DNA of 64,000 bases from Mycobacterium persicum (GCF_002086675.1 NZ_MVIF01000021.1:1-64000), one strand, 5' to 3'. Positions 17,254 through 27,800 are shown, counted from the first letter of the stretch. A program made the numbers and translations. The notes: generated by a model not told the origin, from the sequence alone.

Positions 17254-18504
17254 ATGTCTGAATCTTGCGCCGCGGCCACGGCCGTGTTTGCGGGCCCGGA
17301 TTGGTCGCTGTGGCCAACCCGAGTGCTGGGCCATGCCGATCCAACTTCCATCGCCCACCGTTCGGGGACCTATCGCATCATCTCTCCCGAGCAGACCTGG
17401 CAGGCCGTGCAACCGATGCTGGAATCGGCGGGCATCACCCGTGTCGCCGACCTCACCTGGCTCGATGATCTCGGCATTCCCACCGTTCAGGCAGTGCGCC
17501 CGGCCTCGCTGACACTCTCGGTCAGTCAGGGCAAGGCCGCCACCTACCGCGCCGCCCAAGTTTCTGCGGTCATGGAATCGCTGGAAACCTGGCACGCCGA
17601 AAACGTCACGCCCGATCTGTTTTCCATGACCACCAGGGACATCGCGGCCGCACTGACCTACGATCCCGCCCAGCTGCTCCTGTCGGCCCGAAGCATCTAC
17701 CATCCGGGCGCCAAGCTCGACTGGATGACCGCGACGACGCTGTTGACCGGCCGCCAAACCTGGGTGCCCTGGGAGGCGGTTCTGGTGAACGCGGCGGTCG
17801 ACAACCGCTGGGACCCGCCGATGTTCTCGATGGACACCACGGGGTTGGCGTCGGGCAACAGCTACTGGGAGGCCAGCCTGCATGCCCTCTACGAGGTCAT
17901 GGAACGCCATGCCATGGCCGCCGGCGAGCCCGGACGCACACTGTTCGAGGTGCCTGTCGACGATGTCGCCGACTCCGGCTGCGCCGGGTTGGTCGACAAG
18001 ATTTACCGGGCCGGAAGCGAACTGAAGATCGCGCGTACCGACGTCTGGGACGGTTTGCCTTGCTTCACTGCCGAGATCTGTTCGCCCATGCTGGGCGTGC
18101 CGTTCAGCGGCTTCGGTTTACACCACGATCCCAACGTGGCGCTGTCTCGTGCGATCACCGAAGCCGCGCAATCGCGGCTGACGGCGATCAGCGGAGCCCG
18201 CGAGGATCTGTCACCGGCGTTGTACCACCGCTTCGCCCGAGTGCACGCCTACGGCCCGCTGCGGCCAACCATGCGGCAGTTGCCCATCGCCGAAACCACA
18301 TCGTGGCATGTTCCCGACACCGGTTCGCTGAGTGACCTGTTGGCCTCGGCCGCGACCGCGGTGGCGGCCCGGTCGGGCACCGAGCCGCTGGCGGTCGGGT
18401 GCGATCTGGCCGGCAGCTGCGTTCCGGTGGTGAAGGTCATCGCGCCCGGCCTGGCGGCAGCACATGGTTCTCCGATGCGCACCCCCTTGCAGGAGTTGGC
18501 ATGA
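17254..18504 (+). CDS. YcaO-family peptide backbone-modifying enzyme
   Basis: The predicted YcaO protein has 416 residues. YcaO enzymes use ATP to phosphorylate a peptide amide oxygen, so that a side-chain or external nucleophile can attack. Three ATP-binding elements are visible: SQGKAATYRAAQVSAVMESLETWHAE (~90-117), SLHALYEVMERHAMAA (~210-225) and ALSRAITEAAQSRL (~290-305). The start MSESCAAATAVF follows AGGACC. The stop overlaps the ATG of the tfuA-like gene (ATGA), so the two proteins are translationally coupled. YcaO-TfuA pairs are associated with thioamide formation (methanogen McrA thioglycine, thioviridamide-type and thiopeptide pathways). The adjacent 29-residue peptide is the probable substrate. 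No dehydrogenase or protease gene is adjacent. Confidence 0.92.
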   Translation: MSESCAAATAVFAGPDWSLWPTRVLGHADPTSIAHRSGTYRIISPEQTWQAVQPMLESAGITRVADLTWLDDLGIPTVQAVRPASLTLSVSQGKAATYRAAQVSAVMESLETWHAENVTPDLFSMTTRDIAAALTYDPAQLLLSARSIYHPGAKLDWMTATTLLTGRQTWVPWEAVLVNAAVDNRWDPPMFSMDTTGLASGNSYWEASLHALYEVMERHAMAAGEPGRTLFEVPVDDVADSGCAGLVDKIYRAGSELKIARTDVWDGLPCFTAEICSPMLGVPFSGFGLHHDPNVALSRAITEAAQSRLTAISGAREDLSPALYHRFARVHAYGPLRPTMRQLPIAETTSWHVPDTGSLSDLLASAATAVAARSGTEPLAVGCDLAGSCVPVVKVIAPGLAAAHGSPMRTPLQELA

Positions 18505-19949
18505 CGACCGCCGGCCGGATCGTGGTAACCGCAGGGCCCACCATCGGCGTCGACGATATCCGCGCGGTCGTGCCCAATGCCGAAGTGGTGCCTCCGATTT
18601 CGTTTGGCGACGCGCTGCGCTACGGGCTGGAGCCCGGCGACACGCTGCTGATTGTCGACGGGTTGTTCTTCCAGCACCCCCCGGTGCGGCACAAAGAACT
18701 CTTGACTTTGATGGACGCCGGCGTCCGCGTGGTCGGCTCGTCCAGCATGGGCGCGCTGCGCGCCGCCGAACTTCATCCCTTCGGCATGGAAGGCTACGGC
18801 TGGGTATTCGACAGCTACCGCAATGGATACTTGGAAGCCGACGACGAAGTCGGCATGGTCCACGGCGAGCCCGAAGACGGCTATCCCGTGTTCGTCGACG
18901 CGCTGGTCAACATCCGCCAAACGCTGGACCGCGCGGTCGGGACCGGTTTGCTATCCGCGCAATTAGCGGCAGAGATCGTCGAAGCGGCCCGCCGCATGCC
19001 GTTCACCGAGCGCAGCTGGGAGCGCCTCCTCGCCGCCCTCGATGTGCCTGAAAGACGTTGCTTGGCAACGCAATTGCAGAAAGTGCGGGTCGACGTCAAA
19101 CACGCCGACGCGCTACTGGCACTGCACAACATCACCGACGGACACCGTGGCGCGCCGACCCGCCCCGGCCCACCGCCAACCATCTGGTCCCAACGCTGGC
19201 AACAACGCTGGGCACCACCCGTTCCGGTGACCATTAGCACCGACAGCGGAACCGACACCACCGTCGAGGTCCGCGACACCGACGTCCTATCCCTGCTGAG
19301 CATCTGCGCCACCGACCGCTGGGCCTACCTGCCCGCCCTCGAGCAGGTCGCCGCCTGGCACTGGAGCCTGACGCATTCCGGGCACAGCGGCGACGTTCGC
19401 CACGACGCATCCCGCGCGATTGCGCAGGTTGCTGCCGACACCCGGCAACGCGCGTTGGAGACCGTCGCCCATCACCACGCCGTGGCCGTCGGACTTGCCG
19501 ACGAGTCCGGCTTCCCCGAGGCGGTCAGGTCGCAGTGGTTGACCGCCGAAGAGAACGAAATCCTTTGCGACGACCCGATTGCCGTCTCCGCGCGACTGAT
19601 CACCCGCACGTTGTTCGTCACCCGGGCGCTCCCGGCCATCGAGCACTTTCTCGACCTGTTACGCGCGGACGAGCGGCTGCCGGGCTGGCGCATTGCTACG
19701 GCCCACGCTCTGGCCAGGCGCGACGAATTAGCCCGTCGCAAGCCGCATTTGAACCTGCACCGACCCGACCCAAAGCAGCTCAAGAACCTCTTCGCCAGCC
19801 GATGGCGCACCGAGGTGGACCGCATCGAACTTGCCCGACGCGCCCTGATGAGCGAGGAGGCCTTCTATACCGCCGCCACTCTGTTCGCTGTCGCCGCCGC
19901 CGATGACCGGCTGCCCTCCCTCGAAGTCGGCGCCTTGGGTCCCGCCTAA
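18501..19949 (+). CDS. TfuA-like protein with long C-terminal extension
   Basis: The protein is 482 residues long. The N-terminal ~200 residues are a TfuA domain, with the hallmark VDGLFFQHPPVRHKELLTLMDAGVRVVGSSSMGALRAAEL at about 50-92. In thioamide pathways TfuA assists YcaO, probably by supplying or channelling sulfide. Typical stand-alone TfuA proteins are shorter. Here roughly 270 further residues follow, rich in His, Arg and Trp, with helices such as RTLFVTRALPAIEHFLDLLRADERLP and RIELARRALMSEEAFYTAATLFAVAAADDRLPS. I do not recognise this second half. It could be a peptide-binding or partner domain that replaces a separate recognition protein. Coupling to ycaO is shown by the ATGA overlap. 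Confidence 0.88.
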   Translation: MTTAGRIVVTAGPTIGVDDIRAVVPNAEVVPPISFGDALRYGLEPGDTLLIVDGLFFQHPPVRHKELLTLMDAGVRVVGSSSMGALRAAELHPFGMEGYGWVFDSYRNGYLEADDEVGMVHGEPEDGYPVFVDALVNIRQTLDRAVGTGLLSAQLAAEIVEAARRMPFTERSWERLLAALDVPERRCLATQLQKVRVDVKHADALLALHNITDGHRGAPTRPGPPPTIWSQRWQQRWAPPVPVTISTDSGTDTTVEVRDTDVLSLLSICATDRWAYLPALEQVAAWHWSLTHSGHSGDVRHDASRAIAQVAADTRQRALETVAHHHAVAVGLADESGFPEAVRSQWLTAEENEILCDDPIAVSARLITRTLFVTRALPAIEHFLDLLRADERLPGWRIATAHALARRDELARRKPHLNLHRPDPKQLKNLFASRWRTEVDRIELARRALMSEEAFYTAATLFAVAAADDRLPSLEVGALGPA

Positions 19950-19994
19950 AGCCCAGCGAACCACGGCATCGGTGTTTTCGACGCGAATGCATCG

Positions 19995-21179
19995 TCAGCG
20001 GTCGGGAGCGCCGGTCACGACGCAGCGGGTGCGGCTGTAGATCGTGGGCATGCACAGATTGCAATGCGTGCACGCCGAACGGGCCCGCTGCCCGTCGGCG
20101 GCGATCCGATTGATCAGGTCGGGCTCGGCCAGCAGCGCCCGGGCCATCGCCACGAACTCGAATCCCTCGGCCATCGCCAGGTCCATCGTCTCCCGGTTGG
20201 TGATTCCGCCCAGCAAGATCAGTGGCATCGACAACTCGGCGCGAAACAGCCGGGCGTCGCGCAACAGATAGGCATCACGGTAGGGGTATTCGCGGAAAAA
20301 CTTGTGGCCGGTCATCCGGATGCCCCAACGCAGCGGCGGCTTGAAGGCGCCGGCGAATTCCTTGACCGGCGCGTCGCCGCGGAACAAGTACATCGGGTTG
20401 ACCAGCGAACTGCCGGCGGTGAGCTCCAGCGCGTCCAGTCCGCCGTCGTCCTGCAGCCACTTCGCCGTGATCAGCGCCTCGTCCACCGTGATCCCGCCGC
20501 GGATGCCGTCGGCCATGTTGAGCTTGGCGGTCACCGCGATCTGTTGTCCGACGGCACGGCGAACCGCCAGCACCAATCCGCGGGCGACCTTGGCCCGGTT
20601 CTGCAGCGACCCGCCGAACTCGTCGTCGCGCCGGTTGATCAGCGGCGACAGAAACGAGCTCGCCAGATAGTTGTGGCCCAAATGGATTTCGACGGCGTCG
20701 AAGCCGGCGTCGACGGCCAGGCGGGCGGCGTCGGCGTGCGCGGCCGTCACGTCGGCGATGTCGTCGCGGGTGGCCTTCTTGGCAAACCGCATCGCGAGCG
20801 GATTGAAGAACCGCACCGGAGCCAGCGCGGTCGCCTTGTTGGACCGGGCGTCGGCCACCGGGCCGGCGTGGCCGATCTGGGCACTGACCGCCGCGCCCTC
20901 GGCGTGCACGGCCTCGGCGAGCCGGCGCAGCCCCGGCACCGCCTCGGGCCGCATCCACATCCCGTCGCCACTGGTGCGGCCGCCGGGGGAGACCGCGCAA
21001 TACGCGACCGTCGTCATGCCGACCCCGCCCGCCGCCGGCAGCCGGTGGTACTCGATCAGATCGTCGGTCACCAGCGCATCGGGCGTGCGCGCCTCGAACG
21101 TCGCGGCCTTGATGACGCGGTTGCGCAGCGTCAGCGGACCCAGCTTGGCCGGGCTGAACACGTCGGGGGCATCGGCCAT
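19995..21179 (-). CDS. FMN-dependent NADH:flavin oxidoreductase, Old Yellow Enzyme family (Rv3359-like)
   Basis: This 394-residue (beta/alpha)8 enzyme starts [32 protein letters not shown] motifs are clear: [44 protein letters not shown], and [37 protein letters not shown] for the FMN phosphate site. The C-terminus has [17 protein letters not shown], cysteines that recall the cluster-binding loop of larger dienoyl-CoA-reductase-type members, although the full-size Fe-S domain is absent. The physiological substrate is unknown; reduction of an activated C=C bond is likely. It diverges from folD across 39 bases. It is a core gene in mycobacteria and not clearly part of the neighbouring peptide locus. 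Confidence 0.9.
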   Translation of the reverse strand: MADAPDVFSPAKLGPLTLRNRVIKAATFEARTPDALVTDDLIEYHRLPAAGGVGMTTVAYCAVSPGGRTSGDGMWMRPEAVPGLRRLAEAVHAEGAAVSAQIGHAGPVADARSNKATALAPVRFFNPLAMRFAKKATRDDIADVTAAHADAARLAVDAGFDAVEIHLGHNYLASSFLSPLINRRDDEFGGSLQNRAKVARGLVLAVRRAVGQQIAVTAKLNMADGIRGGITVDEALITAKWLQDDGGLDALELTAGSSLVNPMYLFRGDAPVKEFAGAFKPPLRWGIRMTGHKFFREYPYRDAYLLRDARLFRAELSMPLILLGGITNRETMDLAMAEGFEFVAMARALLAEPDLINRIAADGQRARSACTHCNLCMPTIYSRTRCVVTGAPDR

Positions 21180-21218
21180 GTCAGGAGCGTACGCGGCGGA
21201 CGTGCCACACTGTCTGCC

Positions 21219-22067
21219 GTGGGCGCAATCACGCTGGACGGCAAGGCCACCCGCGACGAGATCTTTGTGGACTTGAAGCGGCGGGTGGCGGCACTGACTG
21301 CGGCCGGCTCGGATCGCCCCGGGTTGGGCACCATCCTGGTCGGCGAGGACCCCGGATCGCAGGCCTACGTGCGGGGTAAGCACGCCGACTGCGCCAAGGT
21401 CGGCATCACGTCGATCCGCCGCGACCTGCCCGCCGACATCAGCACCGCCACGCTCAACGAGACCATCGACGAGCTGAACGCCAACCCCGACTGCACCGGC
21501 TACATCGTGCAGCTGCCGCTGCCCAAACATCTGGACGAGAACGCGGCGTTGGAGCGCGTCGACCCGGGCAAGGACGCCGACGGACTGCATCCGACCAACC
21601 TCGGCAGGCTGGTCCTCAACACCCCGGCGTCGCTGCCCTGCACCCCGCGCGGCATCGTGCACCTGCTGCGGCGCTACGACGTCGAACTCGCCGGGGCGCA
21701 CGTGGTCGTCATCGGCCGCGGTGTGACGGTGGGCCGCCCGCTGGGGCTGTTGCTCACCCGCCGCTCCGAGAACGCCACGGTGACGTTGTGCCACACCGGA
21801 ACCCGCGACCTGGCGGCCTTGACCAGGCAAGCCGACATCATCGTGGCGGCCGTCGGGGTGCCGCACATGTTGACCGCGGACATGGTGCGCCCCGGCGCCG
21901 CGGTGGTCGACGTCGGAGTCAGCCGCACCGTGGACGGACTGGTCGGCGACGTACACCCCGACGTGTGGGAGGTCGCCGGTCACGTGTCGCCGAACCCCGG
22001 TGGCGTCGGGCCGCTGACCCGGGCGTTCCTGTTGACCAACGTCGTCGAGCTGGCCGAGCAGCGATGA
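21219..22067 (+). CDS. folD: Bifunctional methylenetetrahydrofolate dehydrogenase/cyclohydrolase FolD
   Basis: This 282-residue protein interconverts 5,10-methylene-THF and 10-formyl-THF in one-carbon metabolism. It shows the FolD signatures [18 protein letters not shown] (catalytic Lys region), [44 protein letters not shown] (NADP binding) and [18 protein letters not shown]. The start is GTG 21219, where the protein reads (V)[15 protein letters not shown] as in M. tuberculosis FolD. The ATG of the DUF3017 gene overlaps its stop. The order matches Rv3356c-Rv3355c. Confidence 0.97.
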   Translation: MGAITLDGKATRDEIFVDLKRRVAALTAAGSDRPGLGTILVGEDPGSQAYVRGKHADCAKVGITSIRRDLPADISTATLNETIDELNANPDCTGYIVQLPLPKHLDENAALERVDPGKDADGLHPTNLGRLVLNTPASLPCTPRGIVHLLRRYDVELAGAHVVVIGRGVTVGRPLGLLLTRRSENATVTLCHTGTRDLAALTRQADIIVAAVGVPHMLTADMVRPGAAVVDVGVSRTVDGLVGDVHPDVWEVAGHVSPNPGGVGPLTRAFLLTNVVELAEQR

Positions 22068-22357
22068 CGGCGCGGGCCATCCTGGCGCACACGTTTCGCG
22101 CTCAGTGGCCGATCCTGCTGGTGGGGCTGATTTTCGTGGTGGCGTTCGTGCTGGTGGGGGCGAACTTCTGGCGCCGAGGTGCGTTGTTGATCGGGATCGG
22201 TGTGGGGGTGGCGGCCGCGCTGCGGCTGGTGTTGTCCGACGACCTGGCCGGCTTGCTGGTGGTGCGCAGCAAGGGAACGGACTTCACGACCATGGCGGTG
22301 GTGGGGGCCGCGATGGTCTATATCGCGTCGACGATCGACCCGCTGGGCACCGGCTAA
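22064..22357 (+). CDS. DUF3017 small integral membrane protein (Rv3355c-like)
   Basis: A 97-residue protein with three hydrophobic helices: [40 protein letters not shown] and [15 protein letters not shown]. It starts in an ATGA overlap with folD and always follows folD in mycobacteria, so the two are co-translated. No function is known for the family. Confidence 0.9.
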   Translation: MTARAILAHTFRAQWPILLVGLIFVVAFVLVGANFWRRGALLIGIGVGVAAALRLVLSDDLAGLLVVRSKGTDFTTMAVVGAAMVYIASTIDPLGTG

Positions 22358-22360
22358 GCC

Positions 22361-22753
22361 CTAGAACCCGGGAATCCCCGGTATCTGCGGCAAGCCCGGC
22401 AGGTTGCCGGTTGCCACGTCCGTCATCGCTTGCGGGCAATACGTCGAAATGGCGATGCTGGTGAAGATTTGCGCCATCGACTTGGGCATGCCGGTGCCCG
22501 CGGCGACGACGGTCGCTGCCGCCGAGTTGAACGTCCCGCCCGGTTGGGCCAGTGTCGAGCACACGGAGTGGCCCAGATCCACGGCACTCGCCGGGTCGCC
22601 GTAGTTGACGCCGGCGTCGTTGAGCGCGCCGATGAAAGCGTCGTCGATCGTGCCGGCTTCGGCCGGTGCCGCCAGTGCGGCGGCCGCGGTGAGCGCGACT
22701 GCGGATCCCGCCAATAAACGAATCGTGAGCGGCTGATGGCGCCATGTTTTCAT
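22361..22753 (-). CDS. DUF732-family small exported protein (Rv3354-like)
   Basis: This 130-residue protein starts at 22753 (MKTWRHQPLTIRLLAGSAVAL) with a signal peptide ending near AAPAEAG. The mature part has DDAFIGALNDAGVNYGDP and two cysteines (HSVCSTL, STYCPQ) that probably form one disulfide, the hallmark of the mycobacterial DUF732 family. The C-terminal tail is Pro/Gly-rich. GGGAGCTGAC gives a ribosome binding site. DUF732 proteins are small secreted proteins of unknown biochemical role. It runs tail to tail with the DUF3017 gene. Confidence 0.88.
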   Translation of the reverse strand: MKTWRHQPLTIRLLAGSAVALTAAAALAAPAEAGTIDDAFIGALNDAGVNYGDPASAVDLGHSVCSTLAQPGGTFNSAAATVVAAGTGMPKSMAQIFTSIAISTYCPQAMTDVATGNLPGLPQIPGIPGF

Positions 22754-22961
22754 GTCAGCTCCCATTTCGTATCGGAGCGCACCAGGCCGTTCGGGCACAC
22801 TCAGGCTTCCCTAGGAACCTTGGTGCACGGCCGTCACGTTTCGAACACGACCGCGTAAAGGTTTGTCGTCGACTGTCAGCCCGCGCCCAACGACACGATC
22901 GCGTCACACTGTGCCACGACACGTCGCACCTCAGCCGGTTTCGCCGTCGCGCTGATTGACA

Positions 22962-24404
22962 ATGCGGCCCATGATTTCTCGGCAGGCGTTCCTTCGCGGC
23001 GCGGTGGGAGCGTTGGCGACGTCGGCGGTATTCGGGCAGGTGCGGGCGGCTGCGGATCCGTCCAGCGGTTGGAGCGGTCTGGCCTCCTCGATCGGTGGCC
23101 GGGTGCTGCTGCCCGGTAGCGGGGGCTCGTTCACGTCGGGCAAGCAGGTTTTCAACTCGCTCTACAACGGCTCGAATCCGGCCGCGGTGGTCACGGTCAC
23201 CTCGCAGGCCGACGTCGAGAAGGCCGTCGCGTTCGCGGCCGCCAACAAGCTCAAGATCGCTCCGCGCGGCGGCGGGCATTCCTACATCGGCGCGTCGGCA
23301 GCGGCCGGCGCCATGGTGATCGATCTGCGGGGCCTGACCGGCGGCGTGAATTTCGACAGCGCCACCGGAAACGTCACGATGCCGGCCGCGACCGAGCTGT
23401 ACGCGGCGCAGCAGGCGCTGGCCGGCGCCGGCCGCGCGATTCCCACCGGCAGCTGCCCGACCGTCGGCGTGGGCGGCCTGACCCTCGGCGGTGGAATGGG
23501 CGCCGATTCCCGCCACGCCGGCCTGACCTGTGATGCGCTCAAGTCGGCGACCGTGGTGTTGCCCAGCGGGCAAACGGTCACCGCTTCCGCCGACGATCAC
23601 CCAGACCTGTTCTGGGCGTTGCGGGGCGGCGGGGGTGGCAACTTCGGGGTGACGACGTCGATGACGTTTGCGACCTTCCCGACCGCCGACTCCGACGTGG
23701 TGCGCGTCGACTTCGCCCCGTCGTCGGCGGCCCGGGTGCTGACCGGCTGGCAGACCTGGCTGGCGGCGGCCGACCGCAACACCTGGGGTCTGGTCGACAT
23801 GTCGGTCGGCGGGTCGCAGGCCAACTGCCACGTGCTGGCGACCTGCCCGGCGGGATCTGGTCCCGGCGTGGCCGATGCGATCAAATCCGCGGTCGGTGTA
23901 CAGCCCACCGGGACCGAGCACAAGACGCTGAGTCATATGGACCTGGTGATGTATCTGGCCGGCGGCAGCTCGACGAGTTCACCACGCGGCTTCGTGGCCG
24001 GATCCGACGTCATCGGCACGGTGAATTCGGCTGCGGCACAAGCAATTGTCGCAGCGCTGGGAAAGTGGCCGCCGGCCTCGGGACGGGCGTCGGTGATCGT
24101 CGACACGCTCAGCGGCGCGGTCGGCGACATCGATCCGGCCGGCTCGGCATTTCCGTGGCGCCGGCAATCCGCCGTCGCGCAGTGGTACGTCGAGACGCCC
24201 AACAGCGGGCAAGCCGCCGTCGCCAACAACTGGCTCAGCGCCGCACATCAAGCGGTGCAACAGTTTTCGGTCGGAGCGTACGTCAACTACCTGGAACCCA
24301 ACACCGCGCCGTCGCGATACTTTGGGCCAAACCTGTCGCGGCTCACCGAGATCCGGCAACGGTACGACCCCAACCGGTTGATGTACTCCGGTCTGAACTT
24401 CTAA
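22962..24404 (+). CDS. Exported FAD-linked oxidase, berberine-bridge-enzyme type
   Basis: The protein has about 480 residues. The N-terminus (ISRQAFLRGAVGALATSAVFGQVRAAA) looks like a signal peptide with a weak Tat-like SRQAFL motif. The FAD_binding_4 domain shows IAPRGGGHSYIGASAAAGAMVIDLRGL and PTVGVGGLTLGGGMGADSRHAGLTCD. The first carries the His of the bicovalent flavin site; the usual second Cys (GxCPTVGVGG) is also present as GSCPTVGVGG. The C-terminus ends YLEPNTAPSRYFGPNLSRLTEIRQRYDPNRLM, the BBE tail. It should oxidise an alcohol or sugar-like substrate with O2. In M. tuberculosis this locus (Rv3351c-Rv3353c) holds only fragments, from memory. Possible starts are TTG 22956, ATG 22962 and ATG 22971. 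Confidence 0.9.
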   Translation: MRPMISRQAFLRGAVGALATSAVFGQVRAAADPSSGWSGLASSIGGRVLLPGSGGSFTSGKQVFNSLYNGSNPAAVVTVTSQADVEKAVAFAAANKLKIAPRGGGHSYIGASAAAGAMVIDLRGLTGGVNFDSATGNVTMPAATELYAAQQALAGAGRAIPTGSCPTVGVGGLTLGGGMGADSRHAGLTCDALKSATVVLPSGQTVTASADDHPDLFWALRGGGGGNFGVTTSMTFATFPTADSDVVRVDFAPSSAARVLTGWQTWLAAADRNTWGLVDMSVGGSQANCHVLATCPAGSGPGVADAIKSAVGVQPTGTEHKTLSHMDLVMYLAGGSSTSSPRGFVAGSDVIGTVNSAAAQAIVAALGKWPPASGRASVIVDTLSGAVGDIDPAGSAFPWRRQSAVAQWYVETPNSGQAAVANNWLSAAHQAVQQFSVGAYVNYLEPNTAPSRYFGPNLSRLTEIRQRYDPNRLMYSGLNF

Positions 24405-24815
24405 CCGCTGTTCACCAAATAGGTGGTTTCAGTAGTGATCTCAGCTCCAACCCGGCTTACGCAGTGCCCATTGAGGGTCGGGGCGTCGGTACGGCAGACG
24501 CAGCGGCTGCGGTTGGATCAAGACCACCTCGGTGATGCTGGTGTGGCCACTGTGACCAGCAGCGGGTGCCGCCAACTGCCCGCACGCCGGCGCCCTCGAA
24601 CCCAACGCCGCGCCGGCGCGATACCTCGGCCCAAACCGTGCCCGGCCGCAGCGCGTGGACGCCGTGCCGGCGCCAATCCCGGCGTCGAGCACCCGCACCA
24701 TCCAGGACGCGGCCCATTCGGCGACGATACGGTATCGGTTGCGTCCGAAAGTGGCTTGTTCTGGGCTGCGTAGGTTCTCCAGACGGCCTGTCTGCTCGTC
24801 CCCTATCGTTTAGCT
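24405..24815. other. Decayed spacer with remnants of a BBE-type oxidase
   Basis: This 410-base stretch between the oxidase and the megasynthase has no convincing intact gene. It contains a diverged copy of the oxidase 3' end (annotated separately). A weaker trace near 24740-24770 (TVSVAS..GLFWA) recalls the oxidase segment TVTASADDHPDLFWALRG, placed in the wrong order. This suggests duplication followed by rearrangement and decay. The promoter of the megasynthase must lie in the last ~100 bases, but no clear hexamers were assigned. Confidence 0.55.
24595..24637 (+). pseudogene. Fragment of a duplicated FAD-linked oxidase 3' end
   Basis: This 43-base segment matches 24291-24333 of the intact oxidase with about six differences and encodes LEPNAAPARYLGPN against LEPNTAPSRYFGPN. 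The flanks do not continue the alignment well, so it is a short relic and not a functional gene. Confidence 0.65.
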
Positions 24816-27800
24816 GTGCGTGAGAACTCGATTCCCGCCATGCTGCGCGAGCGTGCCACCCTGCGGCCTGACGAGACAGCGTTCACGTTTGTCGACTACG
24901 AGCAGGATTGGGCGGGCGTTGCGGAAAGTCTGACGTGGTCGCAGCTGTATCGGCGCACGCGCAGCGTTGCGCGGGAGCTCACTGCCCGCGGGTCGACCGG
25001 CGACCGCGCGGTGATCTTGGCGCCGCAAGGACTGGAGTACGTCCTGGCGTTTCTGGGCGCACTACAGGCCGGTCAGATCGCGGTTCCGCTGTCGATGCCG
25101 CTGGGTGGCGCCAGCGATGAGCGGGTTAGTGCCGTCCTGGGCGACGCATCGCCGTCGACGATTCTGACCACATCGTCTGTCGCCGGCGACATCGCCGAGT
25201 GCATCGGATCCGAAGCCCGTGAGCGCGGCACCCCATCGCTGATCGAAGTCGACCTCCTGGACTTGGACTCCCCGGGCGGACCCACTGACGAAGCCTCGAA
25301 CACACCAGACATCGCCTATCTGCAGTACACCTCCGGGTCCACCCGTACGCCGGCGGGAGTTGAGATCTCGCACAAGAACATTCACGTCAACGTCGAGCAA
25401 ATTCTGTCCAGCCTGTATCGGGACCGCGGCGACGCTGCTCCGCCGGACACCACCGTCGTGTCGTGGCTGCCGTTCTTTCACGACATGGGTTTGGTCCTGG
25501 GGATTGCGATCCCGATTCTGGGCGGATTTCATGGCGTGCTCACCAGCCCGGGGTCGTTCCTGCAACGACCGGCGCGGTGGATGCAATTGACGGCAAGCCA
25601 TAGTTCCGTATTTACCGGCGGGCCCAACATCGCGTTCGAATTGACGGCGGCAAAAACCTCAGATGACGATATGGCCGGGCTCGACCTCGGGGACGTGCGC
25701 AACATTGTCAGTGGTGCCGAACGCGTACAACCGGCGACGCTGCGGCGCTTCGCCAAGCGATTCGCCTCCTACAATCTCGACCCCAAGGTATTGCGGCCCT
25801 CGTATGGGCTTGCGGAAGCCACGGTGTTCGTGGCGACCCGCGAATCGGATCAACCACCGCTCACCGGCCATTTCGAATCCGAGGAACTGACCGCCGGCCA
25901 CGCGAAACGGTGCCCACGCGGAGACGGCACACCGCTGGTCAGTTACGGCATGCCGCGGTCGCCCACGGTGCGCATCGTCGACCCCGAGACCGGCATCGAG
26001 TGTCCGCACGGAACGGTTGGGGAGATCTGGGCACACGGTGACAACGTCGCGACCGGCTATTGGCAGAAACCTCAGGAGACGGAACGGACCTTCGGCGCAA
26101 CCATTGTCGGTCCGTCGGCCGGAACACCCGAGGGGCCGTGGCTGAGAACCGGAGATCTGGGCGTCGTCTCCGAAGGCGAGTTGTTCATCATCGGCCGTAT
26201 CAAGGATCTACTGATCGTGTACGGCCGCAACCACTCTCCCGATGACATCGAGGCGGCGATCCAGGAGATCACCGGAGGCCGCTGTGTGGCCATCGCCGTT
26301 CCGGACGACGACGGCGTCGAGAAGCTGGTCACCATCGTCGAGTTCAAGGCGCGTGGCGACTCCGACGAGGCGATGCGCGCTCTGGGCCTCGTCCGGCGGG
26401 AAATCACCTCGAAGATATCGAAGTCGCAGGGGCTGAGTGTGGCGGATCTCGTTCTGGTTCCGCCTCATTCGATTCCGCTCACCACAAGTGGCAAGGTCCG
26501 GCGGCGGGATTGCCTACAACGGTATCTGCGCGATGAGTTCACCCGGTTGGACGGGAGCCAGCGGGAGAAGCGCGTGAAGCCTGATGCTACCGACACCGCG
26601 AGTGCCGGGGCCGACGTGACGTTGACACAGCGCCTGCACACGCTGCGCCAGCAGCAACACGACCTGCTGTTCGGGATGGTGTGCGAGCAGGCGGCAACCG
26701 TGCTGGGCTATCCCGGCCCTGACGACATCGACCCTGAGTGCACATTTCAGGACCTGGGGTTTGACTCGGTGAAAGCCACCGAATTGCTTGACCGCCTCAA
26801 GACGGTCACCGGGCTGCCATTGCCACCAACCCTGGCCTTCGACTACCCCACCCCGGCCGAGTTGGCCACCCATCTGGGCCAGCTGCTGAGCGGAACGGTT
26901 GCGGCGGCACCGCCGGTGCAGCCGCAGGTAAGAACGGATGAGCCGGTAGCGGTGGTGGGGATGGCGTGTCGTTTTCCCGGTGGGGTGGATTCGGCGGCGG
27001 CGCTGTGGGATCTGGTCGCCGGCGGCGCCGAGGCTGTGGGGCAGTTTCCGACCGATCGTGGCTGGGATCTGGCGGATTTGTTCGATCCCGACCCTGATGC
27101 GGTGGGTAAGACCTATACCCGCGCCGGGGCGTTTCTGACCGACGTGAGCGGGTTTGACGCCGAGTTTTTTGGGATCTCGGCCAGGGAGGCCCTGACCATG
27201 GATCCGCAGCAGCGGCTGCTGCTGGAGGTGTGCTGGGAAGCGTTGGAAACCACCCGGATCGATCCGGCCGCCTTGGTGGGTTCCGAAACCGGGGTGTTCG
27301 TCGGAGCCTGGTCACAGCAATACGGCGGGGGCGGTTCTGATGGCGCCGAGGGATACGCCATGACCGGGACGTCCACCAGTGTGGCCTCCGGGCGGGTCGC
27401 TTATGCGTTGGGTTTGCAGGGCCCGGCTATCACCGTTGACACGGCATGTTCGTCGTCACTGGTGGCCGCGCATCTGGCGGCTCAGTCGCTGCGAAACGGG
27501 GAATGCGGTTTGGCCCTGGCCGGCGGTGTCACGGTGATGACCACTCCAGCAGTGTTCACCGAGTTCTCCCGGCAACGCGGGCTGGCCGCCGATGGGCGTT
27601 GTAAAGCGTTTGCGGCCGCTGCTGATGGCACCGGCTGGGGCGAAGGGGCCGCGGTGCTGGTGCTGGAACGGCTCAGCGACGCGCATCGCAACAACCACCC
27701 GGTGTTGGCGGTCATCGCGGGATCGGCGATCAACCAGGATGGGGCCTCTAACGGGTTGACCGCCCCCAATGGGCCCGCTCAGCAGCGCGTCATCAGCCAG

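Noticed and set aside
19995-21983. 662-codon extension of the OYE-type oxidoreductase frame through folD
   Set aside because: The upstream half is antisense to folD; the family N-terminus begins at 21179.
22755-23936. 393-codon frame antisense to the FAD-linked oxidase
   Set aside because: Low-complexity Arg/Gly/His composition and no motif; the sense strand encodes a complete FAD-binding domain.
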